The notes beneath the pieces are model-generated. The model saw only the letters and a list, made by a program, of their open reading frames with translations. It ran no database searches and was not told where the DNA came from. A program made the translations under genes and the position numbers. From the NCBI RefSeq assembly GCF_003259435.1, contig NZ_QLMA01000001.1, forward strand, positions 434,001 through 498,000: a stretch of 64,000 bases of DNA. Direction: 5' to 3'. Source of the DNA: Chitinophaga dinghuensis. GTDB taxonomy: Bacteria > Bacteroidota > Bacteroidia > Chitinophagales > Chitinophagaceae. Shown in pieces: positions 35,501-42,816 of the stretch (the stretch's first letter is position 1; every line of letters begins with the position of its first letter).

Positions 35501-35735
35501 GTTCATATCCCATGAAAGACACCAACAGCTTTGCAGCAGCGCTTTTCAGTGTGAGTACGAATTTTCCGTCGGGGGTGGAGGCGGTGCCGTTTGTAGTTCC
35601 TGCTTCGCGAATGGATACGCCAGGCAGAGCAACACCTTTGTCATCTTTGACTGTTCCTGAAATTTTTTGCCCCTGGGCGCTGACGGTATAACACAGCAAT
35701 CCCAGTAGCGCTAAAAATAGCAGCTTCTTGTGCAT
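32571..35735 (-). CDS. SusC/RagA family TonB-linked outer-membrane transporter
   Basis: This 1054-residue protein has a signal peptide (LALLGLLCYTVSAQ). An N-terminal carboxypeptidase-like beta sandwich follows (about 23-105; ISGTVKDDKGVALPGVSI), then the plug (about 115-250) with LYVIDGIPI, IESIDILKDASAAAIYGSRG and ANGVIIIKTK, then a long barrel ending in FTLGARVEF. This is the energy-dependent importer of the locus. No glycoside hydrolase, peptidase or sigma/anti-sigma pair is attached, so the substrate cannot be inferred. The first gene of a five-gene minus-strand operon (35735 to 27841). Confidence 0.95.
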   Translation of the reverse strand: MHKKLLFLALLGLLCYTVSAQGQKISGTVKDDKGVALPGVSIREAGTTNGTASTPDGKFVLTLKSAAAKLLVSFMGYEQQSITVGTKTDFQITLKPDAKALKDVVVIGYQEVKRTKSTAAVTSIMGKDIENLPAASVDVLLQGKLSGVNVQNFTGQPGVKTSLMVRGNTRLMSGSNFDGDEAFSNPLYVIDGIPISDDEVKSFNSTGTNFLASLNPNDIESIDILKDASAAAIYGSRGANGVIIIKTKRGTTGKAKFSVNAYYGLVPKPQQVSTVIGAEERRRKMAMLKNYGTYEQLGSQVPIILTDSLNPAFNNNNNWQDLFYQNGQVQNYDIGVSGANESVNYRVSMGMYDEKGVIINTGYKRYSINSNLGFQISKKLELQSNLRLSKGLRQVGKGSGLDANNQLRDVFKMSPIDMPTSLIYLTPEDRDAIVNPYSRSRNDNVNNDVNVNLQLVYHIMDNLHWTTRGAVTYSNAKYDYAAPAALSVSKTGEAMSSFTQYTKYLVTNHLTWNKTINRIHNINLFAGQEFERRQSEALMAYGRGIPNDNIQVVGGNSKLNGGGTSDYITYAKLSYMASAHYDFRDKYMFDAFWRADASSRFGAANKWGYFPSVSLGWLVHEEAFIRDHFPIINFLKLRASYGINGDESSIGDMSRYNAYKIGDQNYNGSKDVNTYNGNIVITPDFRKITRNDVTWEQSKQFDLGTEVEILQGRFRLEADWYIRNTTGQLLNVWVPETSGYVESLTNAAGVRNSGIEINLTTRNLTPNHKLQWTTNFNLSFNKNMVTKLPDGNRDMYINSDYGQTVYVVGKPVNMYQMYITDGVINSKSDLLVNPYTGEVGKTKWGTLMLGYPKWRDINGDYMISDVVGANDITFYGDPNPKFTGGLTNTLTWKNFTLQFLTTFTFGRTIVNQTLAQKLSNGLFYGNPSDFANASLSDVEKYNYWKHEGDHATFPALNPFMGLYAWRAGQSLFVEPGWYIRIKNVNLGYNFDRKTFRFIDNMKLSSLRVYGMMDNVAMFQKFSGIDAERVNAQGYDFGDGYPLPTKFTLGARVEF

Positions 35736-36179
35736 GATCCTTGGTTTAGATAAAATGGAAATTGGTTAGCAATAGCAATTACCTGCTGTTCACGAGCAGA
35801 TAATAATTGTTCACGTCTTGTCTGTTGTTACAGGTTACTTGGATATTTTATTGTTCACTAATAAATTTGACGAGTTTCCGGGCATTGGTTGATTCTCAAA
35901 TGTTCGTTTCCATGATGGTTTCCATTCTAAAATCTGTTCACTGCTACACTAAATTCTGGTTACGCTACAATTACCGTCGATGCACAAAGTAAAAATCTTA
36001 ACATTTTATTTTGAGTGTTTCTCTCATTCATGTGAATAAAATTACTTAATGACAAATCGCTCCGCAATATATACATCAGAATTATAAATTGCTTAAAATT
36101 AATTCATTGTGTTTTTAGATTGTATAAAATACACTATAAACTAGTTTAAAGTAGTTGTTTGTGGTTTAATTTTCATCAT
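35736..36179 (-). promoter_or_regulatory. SusC upstream region with four TGTTCAC elements
   Basis: No gene is seen in this long gap. TGTTCAC occurs at 35787-35793, 35808-35814, 35852-35858 and 35935-35941 (GTGAACA on the coding strand). The spacings of 21, 44 and 83 bases are close to whole numbers of helical turns. A -7-like TTACTTTG on the minus strand lies at about 35984-35991. The rest is AT-rich. The repeats are candidate binding sites for the regulator of the SusCD operon. Confidence 0.45.
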
Positions 36180-36180
36180 A

Positions 36181-36218
36181 AAAAAAGCCCTGTATTGACA
36201 TATTAATGACAATACAGG
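36181..36218 (-). terminator. Intrinsic terminator of the 37860-36251 gene pair
   Basis: On the minus strand, CCTGTATTG pairs with CAATACAGG (36210-36218 with 36189-36197, 12-base loop) and is followed by GC and a T run. It lies 33 bases after the stop at 36251. Confidence 0.8.
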
Positions 36219-36250
36219 ACTTGTGGAGGTACAGGGATGATAAATTAAGG

Positions 36251-37453
36251 TCAGAAACTCACTTTCTCATTGCCAAAGCCCCAGTTTATGCCCAGCGCAG
36301 AGAAAAGTCGGGCTTTATTAAAACCGAAATCGTTACCGAATGTACCACTGAAATATAATGCCTTCGTAATCCGATAATTGATAAAGCCTACGAATCGCTG
36401 CGACTTCAAAGCCGTAACGCCGGTATAACTTCTATGCACATACTCAGTACCGAAGCTCACTGGATCAAACTCAAACATGATCTTTCCTCCAAGGTCTATC
36501 GCATTTCCGGGCCCGACTTCTTTTTTGTGCTGAGTATAGGCATCATACATGTAGCGCATATACATTGCTACCGACAAATAATTCAATTGTGATTTATCAG
36601 CGCGGCTGTTTAATGGGAGGTTTAGACCTACTGAAGTCCACACCGCAGTGCGTCCTGCTTTCCAGGTGCTATCACCCACGCCGTAAGCGGCATATGCAGT
36701 GGAAACATCCCACTGAAAAATAGGTTTTTCATTGAGCTGTTTCTCAATGGCTACTGTCAGGGAATCGGCTGTCACCCGATGTTGGAACTGTTGATCCGTT
36801 CCAGAAACGGCTGCCTGATCTTTTTTATCCAGTTGCTGACGGATACTGCGCATAGTAGCAGTATCCCCTCTAAGCCTCGCCTGGCGGTATTGACGGTATA
36901 ATAAACTAGTATCCGTATACTGCCGTAGAATAACCGCTTTATCCAGATCTATCCACCGCTGCAGATTGGCCGATAGTCCAGCGGCATAGTTCTTTCTGTA
37001 AGCACGCAACAAGGTAACATGTGCGCCGATGGAAAAAACTTTCTGTTTGCCGTTAGCAGAATCCGCGCTCATATTTTTGTTGGCAAAAGCAATAGACAGA
37101 CTCACAAATTTGGCGGCAGCAAAAGGATTGGTTTTCCAGTTGCTGGTTTTAAAGCGGCCAGAATCCAGTCCTACATAATTATAGAAGTTTCTGTTAGCCG
37201 GACTTATCAACCAATAGGGCGTTATTTCGGCGGCATAATTCTGTGGCCAGCCGTTGCCATTGTCGAAACTTTGCAGCAGACCGAGTGCAAAAGCTTTCGG
37301 CGTACCGGAAGTGCCGGTCAGTGTTTGAGACGCATCGATCAATCGGGTGGCGGCGGATTGCGGTACTGCCAGTTTATCGGTGTTTAAGACTGTCTGGGCT
37401 GTAACTTTCCCTGCCACGGAGATGCAGCAAAGGAGACATAGTAATTGCTTCAT
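36251..37453 (-). CDS. Secreted or outer-membrane protein of unknown function
   Basis: This 400-residue protein has a signal peptide (MKQLLCLLCCISVAGKVTAQ). The mature part alternates strand-rich and helical sections. The end (ALYFSGTFGNDF, LFSALGINWGF) looks like barrel strands, and the mid-part (YRQYRQARLRGDTATMRSIRQQLDKK) is a charged helix. I recognise no family. Its first codon overlaps the end of the preceding 136-residue gene by four bases, so the two are translationally coupled and probably work together. Confidence 0.65.
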   Translation of the reverse strand: MKQLLCLLCCISVAGKVTAQTVLNTDKLAVPQSAATRLIDASQTLTGTSGTPKAFALGLLQSFDNGNGWPQNYAAEITPYWLISPANRNFYNYVGLDSGRFKTSNWKTNPFAAAKFVSLSIAFANKNMSADSANGKQKVFSIGAHVTLLRAYRKNYAAGLSANLQRWIDLDKAVILRQYTDTSLLYRQYRQARLRGDTATMRSIRQQLDKKDQAAVSGTDQQFQHRVTADSLTVAIEKQLNEKPIFQWDVSTAYAAYGVGDSTWKAGRTAVWTSVGLNLPLNSRADKSQLNYLSVAMYMRYMYDAYTQHKKEVGPGNAIDLGGKIMFEFDPVSFGTEYVHRSYTGVTALKSQRFVGFINYRITKALYFSGTFGNDFGFNKARLFSALGINWGFGNEKVSF

Positions 37454-37860
37454 ATGCTCGTCAGGAGAATGTCTTTGGTGATTTCGATCTTGGTAAAATC
37501 TCTATTCAGATCGATCATGGTATCCGGATTATTGAATTCTTTATGGCCGTCGATGCCGTTATCGATGATATACAGCATCTTAATGCGGGTGTATTCCAGT
37601 TGCCGGGCGATGATATCGGTACCGGTTATACGAATATGGGTGGTGATAGAGAGATACCTGCCTGAGATATCTGCCGCGTTCCCGATAATAGTGGGAGCAA
37701 TATCGCCGCTGGCATTCGTGGAATCGCCTACGCTTGGTCCGATAGCTACCAGTTCGGTATCAGTCAGAAAGGCTCTGGTATCTGCGAATCCGCGGGTAGT
37801 TACATCAACGGATAATTTGATGGGTGTGGTGGCAGAGGCACCAACTTTATAGGTATTCAT
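37450..37860 (-). CDS. Small protein of unknown function coupled to the 36251 gene
   Basis: This 136-residue protein has no signal peptide or membrane segment. It is strand-rich with many Thr, Ile and Asp (TELVAIGPSVGDSTN, SGRYLSITTHIRITG, DRDFTKIEITKDI-like ending). I recognise no family. Its stop overlaps the start of the outer-membrane-like gene by four bases. A cytosolic protein coupled to an exported one is unusual, and this frame could also be a structural part of a secreted assembly using an unrecognised signal. Confidence 0.6.
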   Translation of the reverse strand: MNTYKVGASATTPIKLSVDVTTRGFADTRAFLTDTELVAIGPSVGDSTNASGDIAPTIIGNAADISGRYLSITTHIRITGTDIIARQLEYTRIKMLYIIDNGIDGHKEFNNPDTMIDLNRDFTKIEITKDILLTSI

Positions 37861-37952
37861 GTTGGCAGGTCTTAAAACACAATAGGGTTTAAACAGCAGG
37901 GAATTTTTCCTGTTGATGCAAGTTAGAGAATAGATTTGAAAACAGTGGTTAA

Positions 37953-38708
37953 TTAATCTGTCAATACAGGAGGTAAGCCTTCATAATTGATATGCGCCAG
38001 TACGGATTCATCATCTGGCTTGGCTTTACGAACGGAGTTGACTGTCCAGTATTCCAATGTATCAGAGGGTTGCGTATACTGTAATACATCTCGTATATCT
38101 GTGTCCGTTAGGTTGGGTTTGATCCATTCTTCGGCCAGTTCGTTGGTGAGCATCATGGGCATGCGGCCCGCATTATCGCCGCCATTATGGATTTGCTGCA
38201 TGACCTGGTTGGCCTGACGGGTAAGTAATGTGAAGGTGGGTATCGGTTCTGGTTTATCCACATCCCATGAATTGGAAAGTGTCCATAATCCAGCGATAAA
38301 GAATACTTCCTGGTCGTTGGATTTGATATAGTAGGGTACCTTATTCTTCCATCCAGGTATTTCCCGGTATTCGAAGAACCCTGTTACGGGGATGAGGCAT
38401 CGCTGATGACGGATAGCATTCCACATGGTGCGCGGCTCCAGGACTTTTTCACTCCTGGCGTTGAGGAACATTTGTCTTTGTCGCTTTACTTTTTCCGGGG
38501 AGTTGAGCATTTTCGGAATAGGGCCCCAGGTCAGTTTGGCCAGTTGTGGACCTTCATGGTCCAGTACTATAGGCCATTGGGGATAAGACATACCTATTTT
38601 GTGATAGGTAGGGTCGAAACTGAGATCTGCCCCCGGAGCTGTATTCAGCAAAGGCATGAGCTTGAAGACGCTTTCAATCCTGGTGGTAAATGCAATATCG
38701 TAACACAT
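37953..38708 (-). CDS. SRAP/HMCES-type DNA-protein crosslink protein (YedK family)
   Basis: This 251-residue protein begins Met-Cys, and Cys2 is the residue that crosslinks to abasic sites in this family. NARSEKV (about 83-89), CLIPVTGFFEY (about 104-114, catalytic Glu) and IHNGG...RMPMML (about 173-187, with the family His in IHN) are all present. SRAP proteins shield abasic sites in single-stranded DNA. It lies one base after an unknown gene and downstream of a UmuD-like gene, so it is part of a small damage-response operon. Confidence 0.92.
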   Translation of the reverse strand: MCYDIAFTTRIESVFKLMPLLNTAPGADLSFDPTYHKIGMSYPQWPIVLDHEGPQLAKLTWGPIPKMLNSPEKVKRQRQMFLNARSEKVLEPRTMWNAIRHQRCLIPVTGFFEYREIPGWKNKVPYYIKSNDQEVFFIAGLWTLSNSWDVDKPEPIPTFTLLTRQANQVMQQIHNGGDNAGRMPMMLTNELAEEWIKPNLTDTDIRDVLQYTQPSDTLEYWTVNSVRKAKPDDESVLAHINYEGLPPVLTD

Positions 38709-38709
38709 G

Positions 38710-39198
38710 CTATCCTGCGATGATTTGATGTAAAGGTACTTTTAATTCCTCTTGTCCGTACCGGAGTGAAAGGAACAATTCTCCGTACTTGAAGAACAGT
38801 TCCACGTCAACGGTATGATTAGGGCGCCAGTTGGTATGTATGGAAATATAGCGTTTCAATTTATGTCCAAGTTCTTCGGAGGGCGCCCAATGTTCCTCTT
38901 TGAGCCAGGCGGCGAAAACTTTATATCCAGGCGGTTGTGAGGCCGCAATGAATAGTTTATCCATTTCTTCCTGACGATGGGCCTGGTAGATATATTTTCT
39001 TTTATCAAATCGTATTGCCTGAAAATGAAGGTTTGCTTCTCCGATATCCATATATGGCGTAATCAGGAAGGCCTCTTTGGTGTTGTTATCGCCGGGTTCA
39101 ATGCCTGGCAGGTAACTTTGACGTACAAAGATGGAGTACCCGCTGTTGAGCAGGGTCGTTAGCAAAGGTTTGGTAAATAATACCAGTGGATTATACAT
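38710..39198 (-). CDS. Unknown protein between UmuD-like and SRAP genes
   Basis: This 162-residue protein is read from ATG 39198 (MYNPLVLF), seven bases after the UmuD-like stop; an in-frame start at 39225 would overlap that gene. I recognise no domain. It has a YLPGIEPGDNN turn, an acidic/aromatic middle (HRQEEMDKLFIAAS) and a strand-rich C-terminus (TVDVELFFKYGELFLSLRYG). It occupies the place where umuC (DNA polymerase V catalytic subunit) normally follows umuD, yet it is far too short and lacks polymerase motifs. A DNA-damage role is suggested by position only. Confidence 0.65.
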   Translation of the reverse strand: MYNPLVLFTKPLLTTLLNSGYSIFVRQSYLPGIEPGDNNTKEAFLITPYMDIGEANLHFQAIRFDKRKYIYQAHRQEEMDKLFIAASQPPGYKVFAAWLKEEHWAPSEELGHKLKRYISIHTNWRPNHTVDVELFFKYGELFLSLRYGQEELKVPLHQIIAG

Positions 39199-39205
39199 GT
39201 CGATT

Positions 39206-39625
39206 TTATTTACGCATATCCACAATTACAGAGGTGACAACACCCCATACCTGGAAATCTGTTTCTTCAGTGATAACAATAGGTTTATAAAAACTGTTTT
39301 CCGGGTGTAATACCCAGTTGCGGCCGGCTTTTACCAGTCGCTTAACGGTATATTCTCCATCCAGTATTGCCAGGATAATATCTCCGGTGGATGGTTTGAT
39401 GGATCTGTCTACCACGGCCATACAGCCGTCAGGCATATTTGCTTCCACCATACTGTCTCCTTTAACGGTGATGATAAAGGTACTATTGGGATGGGGTTGG
39501 AGGATCCTGGAGAGGTCTATTTTCGACTCCTGGTCGTCCTGGGGAGACTCGGCATACCCAGCGGGCATAGTAGTGTTAAAAAAGGGCAGGGTAACAAATT
39601 CTCCACTCAACTTCAATGCTTCCAT
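39206..39625 (-). CDS. umuD: UmuD-like S24 autopeptidase
   Basis: This 139-residue protein starts at ATG 39625; the extra in-frame TTG at 39634 is discounted. All processing residues are present: the cleavage bond Ala22-Gly23 in MPAGYAES, Ser58 in KGDSM and Lys95 in YTVKRL. These match the E. coli UmuD positions (24-25, 60, 97) within two residues. There is no helix-turn-helix, so it is UmuD-like and not LexA. UmuD' normally joins UmuC in polymerase V; no umuC is adjacent. The promoter region contains two overlapping inverted repeats. Confidence 0.9.
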   Translation of the reverse strand: MEALKLSGEFVTLPFFNTTMPAGYAESPQDDQESKIDLSRILQPHPNSTFIITVKGDSMVEANMPDGCMAVVDRSIKPSTGDIILAILDGEYTVKRLVKAGRNWVLHPENSFYKPIVITEETDFQVWGVVTSVIVDMRK

Positions 39626-39644
39626 AACTATCAATTTGAGAATA

Positions 39645-39671
39645 CTAATATTATTAGCAAAGTAATGCTAA
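39645..39671 (-). promoter_or_regulatory. Overlapping dyads at the umuD promoter (candidate damage-response operator)
   Basis: CTAATATTATTAG (39645-39657) is a perfect 5-bp dyad with a three-base centre. TTAGCA (39654-39659) and TGCTAA (39666-39671) form a second perfect dyad with a six-base spacer that covers a -7-like TTACTTTG on the minus strand (39658-39665). The site lies 20-46 bases before the umuD start, where a repressor would block transcription. The repressor is not encoded in the window. Confidence 0.5.
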
Positions 39672-39808
39672 ATTATTTAGTTTTTAAAATCTGATTGTTG
39701 ATTTTTTTATTGGCAGATGGCCAGGCCGGTAGCGGCTTTGGGTATAACTTGCAGGGAATCAGTAGGCTGTAGAAATTCAGTAGCTTTCGTACCGCAGTGG
39801 TCTTTTTT

Positions 39809-39816
39809 TATCTTTG
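39809..39816 (+). promoter_or_regulatory. -7 promoter element of the methyltransferase gene
   Basis: TATCTTTG fits TAnnTTTG exactly, with a TTTC about 20 bases upstream as a weak -33 element. It lies 20 bases before ATG 39836 and so excludes the longer in-frame GTG start at 39797. Confidence 0.55.
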
Positions 39817-39835
39817 TTTGGTGACTCATCAAAAT

Positions 39836-40720
39836 ATGCCCGGAATGGAATTCTCCCCAATAATAGACCGTCAGTTAGCTTTTCATGCAAACAAAAATAT
39901 TTGTAATGTGAGGCAATTGGCTACTATGGAATTTACGCCTGAAATGCGGCGGTTTATCGCTGAAAAGCGAGTATTGTCACCGGCCCTGGCGGATCGCCTG
40001 ATTGGTTATATAGTAGACAATGTATTACGGCAATTCTATCAAGTGAATCAGTATTTCGCTTTTCCTGGAAGGGCAGTGGAAGAGTTACGGAAATTATATA
40101 TCCGGTTAATGGAAGAGATATACACCGATGAAGCGGCAGTGGTCTCTCCAAAACACTATATGCGACTACGAAATTGGTTATGTCAATGGAACCCATTTGC
40201 AGACCAGTTATATACGCAGGCGCCTGATGAAATAACGCCGGTAGTATGTGCGGAATACCAGGCCAGGCTGCAGTTACAGGTATTGCAACTTTCCCCGGAA
40301 AATATCACAGGTCCATTGTTGGATATTGGTTGTGGAGAACATGCTTCGTTGGTGAAGTACCTGCGAAGTATAGGCGTGCAGGCAGTAGGAATAGACCGTA
40401 TGCCACCACAGAACTCAGTCTCACTGCAATACGACTGGCTGGAATTTCCCTATGGTACTGCTCAGTGGGGAACTATTGTTAGTCACCTTGGCTTTTCCAA
40501 TCACTTCCACCACCATCATTTAAGGGAGGATGGCGATTTCAGGCTATATGCGGCCAGATTTATGGATATGCTGTCTGGCTTGAAGCCTGGCGGTAGTTTT
40601 CATTACGCGCCAGGTTTGCCGGTAATAGAACGTTTTTTAAACAGACAGGATTTCCAGGTGGAAACTTTCCCTACTGGGCATCATGATTTTACAGCCACCG
40701 TGATCACGAAATTGAGATAA
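39836..40720 (+). CDS. Class I SAM-dependent methyltransferase-like protein
   Basis: This 294-residue protein is read from ATG 39836; ATG 39845 is an equally possible start. The N-terminal 150 residues are helical and of unknown role. The C-terminal half contains a methyltransferase motif I (PLLDIGCGEHASL, about 175-187), an acidic residue after strand 2 (GVQAVGIDRM) and LKPGGSFHYAPGL, the usual post-motif III region. A His-rich stretch (FSNHFHHHHLRED) sits before the last part. The substrate is unknown. It is transcribed away from the umuD operon, with a 210-base divergent gap. Confidence 0.72.
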   Translation: MPGMEFSPIIDRQLAFHANKNICNVRQLATMEFTPEMRRFIAEKRVLSPALADRLIGYIVDNVLRQFYQVNQYFAFPGRAVEELRKLYIRLMEEIYTDEAAVVSPKHYMRLRNWLCQWNPFADQLYTQAPDEITPVVCAEYQARLQLQVLQLSPENITGPLLDIGCGEHASLVKYLRSIGVQAVGIDRMPPQNSVSLQYDWLEFPYGTAQWGTIVSHLGFSNHFHHHHLREDGDFRLYAARFMDMLSGLKPGGSFHYAPGLPVIERFLNRQDFQVETFPTGHHDFTATVITKLR

Positions 40721-40745
40721 ATCCTCATAACGGCTGATGATGCGC

Positions 40746-40925
40746 TTATTGGAAAACTGGTTCCACTTTATAACCTCTTGCTTTCAGCAGTCGGATAAGG
40801 CCATCATCCCCGCCGAGATGCGCAGCGTCCAGTGCAAAGAAACAGGCGCTCTCCTTTATTAGAAAGATGTGATGCTTTGGCATCAGTTGGGGAACTTCTT
40901 TCAATACCTTGCCCGCAAAGTGGGA
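40746..40925 (-). pseudogene. TraB/GumN C-terminal remnant
   Basis: On the minus strand this frame reads FFALDAAHLGGDDGLIRLL...GYKVEPVFQ and then stops. It matches the C-terminus of the intact TraB/GumN protein encoded at 42817-43680 (FFAVGAGHLGGDDGLIKLL...GYTVEPILN). It has no start and no upstream part. A stop (TGA) lies just before it at 40926-40928. In the conserved site the first Gly has become Asp (GAGH to DAAH). It is a broken duplicate of the gene 2 kb away. Confidence 0.8.
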
Positions 40926-40945
40926 TCACTTTTGCGGGCAGTTTT
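40911..40945 (+). terminator. Long hairpin, possible terminator
   Basis: GCCCGCAAAGTG (40911-40922) pairs with CACTTTTGCGGGC (40927-40939) with one bulged T and a four-base loop, followed by AGTTTTAT. The T tail is short. It could end transcripts from the 39836 gene, about 190 bases after its stop. Confidence 0.4.
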
Positions 40946-40988
40946 ATAGTGGGGAGATAAATAGCGATCGTTATTGAGTGATGAGGTT

Positions 40989-41615
40989 TTATGCCTCTTT
41001 AAATTCGTCCAGGATGTGTTTTACTTCTTCCGCATGCTTCCCATAGGTACGTTTGATCCATACTTCTGTTATCCAGGCGGTCAGCAGTATTACTATCACT
41101 ACGAGCAGTACGGTGAGTATGGCCTGCATTTTAGTAATCTCTGAGCTGCGCAGCAGGACTGTATCAATGGATAATTTATAACTGCCGATGATGAGTATTC
41201 CTCCCAGCATAATTCCAAATGGAATGAGGCAGTAGGTAAAAGCCTTATACAGTTCAATATTCATTTTGATATCGTAGTATATTGCATAGAGGTTATCTTT
41301 TGAACTCATGGTATTATTGCTGAGATGTTTATAGCTGATGGCGAACTTCGTAAAGAAGTAGGTAGAGATCAGGAAGAAAACAAAGTACAGTAGGTAATAT
41401 GGAAACATCAATGGTTTAGGTACATTCACCCAAAGTGGGAGAAACCCTACGAGTACTACGGCCAGCATTTGCACATAGAACTCACATTTCATTGTGTGGC
41501 GGATTTTATCTACAGGCATTTTTGCGGATTTTAATTTTTCAAGATTCACAGGCAGATTTACTTTATCTCCTGCATTGTCATTATTCCAGGCGGATTGGAT
41601 ATCGTCGAAGTTCAT
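40989..41615 (-). CDS. Membrane protein, possible anti-sigma-type partner of the ECF sigma factor
   Basis: This 208-residue protein is read from ATG 41615 (MNFDDIQSAWNN); an in-frame start at 41648 is possible but less likely. A soluble N-terminus of about 55 residues is followed by four hydrophobic segments (MLAVVLVGFLPLWV; YYLLYFVFFLISTYFF; FTYCLIPFGIMLGGILII; AILTVLLVVIVILLTAW). Proteins with this DIQxxWN start and four helices often sit beside ECF sigma factors in Bacteroidota. Here an unusual repeat tract separates it from the sigma gene on the same strand. The anti-sigma role is inferred. Confidence 0.7.
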   Translation of the reverse strand: MNFDDIQSAWNNDNAGDKVNLPVNLEKLKSAKMPVDKIRHTMKCEFYVQMLAVVLVGFLPLWVNVPKPLMFPYYLLYFVFFLISTYFFTKFAISYKHLSNNTMSSKDNLYAIYYDIKMNIELYKAFTYCLIPFGIMLGGILIIGSYKLSIDTVLLRSSEITKMQAILTVLLVVIVILLTAWITEVWIKRTYGKHAEEVKHILDEFKEA

Positions 41616-41813
41616 AGCTTTAATTGTTTGATGAGTGGTCGGCAACATGTGCTTCTTTTTGTGGTCAGCAACGTGTGCTTAATTTCAGTTTCGTGTAAGT
41701 ATTCAGGCGGATGGTATCGTGTCTCCCTAAAATACTTGTGTTTAGTTCTTTAAATAATATTTTATGTGTCTGTTATCTTCATTCGGAGCCTACTTCAATT
41801 TTTGGCTCTGAGG

Positions 41814-42178
41814 CTACTACTTCTACTACTGCTTCTACTACTACTACTACTACTTCTGCTTCACCTTCTACTTCTGCTTCTACTTCTGCTTCTACTTCTG
41901 CTTCACCTTCTACTTCTGCTTCTACTTCTGCTTCTACTTCTGCTTCTACTTCTGCTTCTACTTCTGCTTCTACTTCTGCTTCTACTTCTACTTCTACTTC
42001 TACTTCTACTTCTACTTCTACTTCTACTTCTACTTCTACTTCTACTTCTACTTCTGCTTCTACTTCTACTTCTACTTCTGCTTTTACATCTACTTCTACT
42101 TCTGCTTTTAGTTCTGCTTTTAGTTCTACGTCAACATCAACATCTACACCTACATCTACTTCAACTTCAATTTCAACT
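41814..42178. repeat. CTTCTA/CTTCTG low-complexity tandem tract, coding status unclear
   Basis: About 365 bases consist of ACTTCT and GCTTCT units, purest at 41875-42060. On the plus strand an open frame (41711-42292) would encode a Thr-Ser-Ala repeat; changes between units there are often silent (ACT/ACA/ACG, TCT/TCA). On the minus strand one frame is open for 133 codons (42177 to stop 41779-41781), giving alternating Glu/Asp/Lys and Val/Ala and ending ASEPKIEVGSE. That frame continues upstream past two stops (42178-42180 and 42289-42291) into LKEINRRIES. Neither frame has a convincing start signal. The gap 41616-42304 holds nothing else that I see. Confidence 0.85.
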
Positions 42179-42304
42179 TATAATTCTACTTTCAATTCAC
42201 CTTCTAATGCTGATTTGGATTCTAGTGTTGATGCTAATTTAGATTTTGATGCTGATGTTGATTCAATTCTTCTATTGATTTCTTTCAGCTAGTAGTGCTG
42301 TGTT

Positions 42305-42802
42305 TTAGAATTCATAACCCTGTTCACGAATCAATTCTTTCAGTTTTGTTTTTGCTCTATTCAATTTTGTTCTGGCATTTACTTCTGTAATACCAAGGTT
42401 CTCGGCGATTTCCCTGTGTGAATACTTTTCCAGATGGTAGAAGATCAGCGCTTTTTCCAATCTTTCCAGTTTTTGAACAGCCCTATAAAAGTGGGCCAGT
42501 TGCAGTTCCCGGGTATCTGATGTTTCCTCGGCCGCAAGTTCGGGTACATCAGCGGTTGTTGTAGGTTTTTTCTGATCTTTTTTGAAAAAAACGATGGCGG
42601 TGTTTAATGCTACACGGTACATCCAGGTGGAGAAACTGCTTTGCTGTCGGAAATTATCATATGATTTCCAGAGTTGCAGAATGATCTCCTGTGCCAGGTC
42701 GTCCTGATCAGAGGGATTATCCATATACATTCGTGATATCTTATGGATGATCCCTTTGTTTTTCTCTATCTGGTCCAGAAATTCCTGTTCTTTCGTTTTC
42801 AA
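42305..42802 (-). CDS. ECF-type RNA polymerase sigma factor
   Basis: This 165-residue protein shows sigma region 2 (about 20-85; DDLAQEIILQLWKSYDNF, FSTWMYRVALNTA) and region 4 (about 110-160; LEKYSHREIAENLGITEVNARTKLNRAKTKLKE is represented by HREIAENLG and NARTKLNRA). There is no long extension. It recognises specific promoters and is normally controlled by an anti-sigma partner; the membrane protein at 40989 is the best candidate. It is 14 bases downstream of the TraB/GumN gene, so the two are co-transcribed. Confidence 0.92.
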   Translation of the reverse strand: MKTKEQEFLDQIEKNKGIIHKISRMYMDNPSDQDDLAQEIILQLWKSYDNFRQQSSFSTWMYRVALNTAIVFFKKDQKKPTTTADVPELAAEETSDTRELQLAHFYRAVQKLERLEKALIFYHLEKYSHREIAENLGITEVNARTKLNRAKTKLKELIREQGYEF

Positions 42803-42816
42803 GAGGAGTTAAGCTT

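Noticed and set aside
41766..42242. Frame encoding a long poly-leucine run
   Set aside because: A shifted reading of the CTTCTA repeat; an uninterrupted leucine tract of this length is not plausible as a protein.
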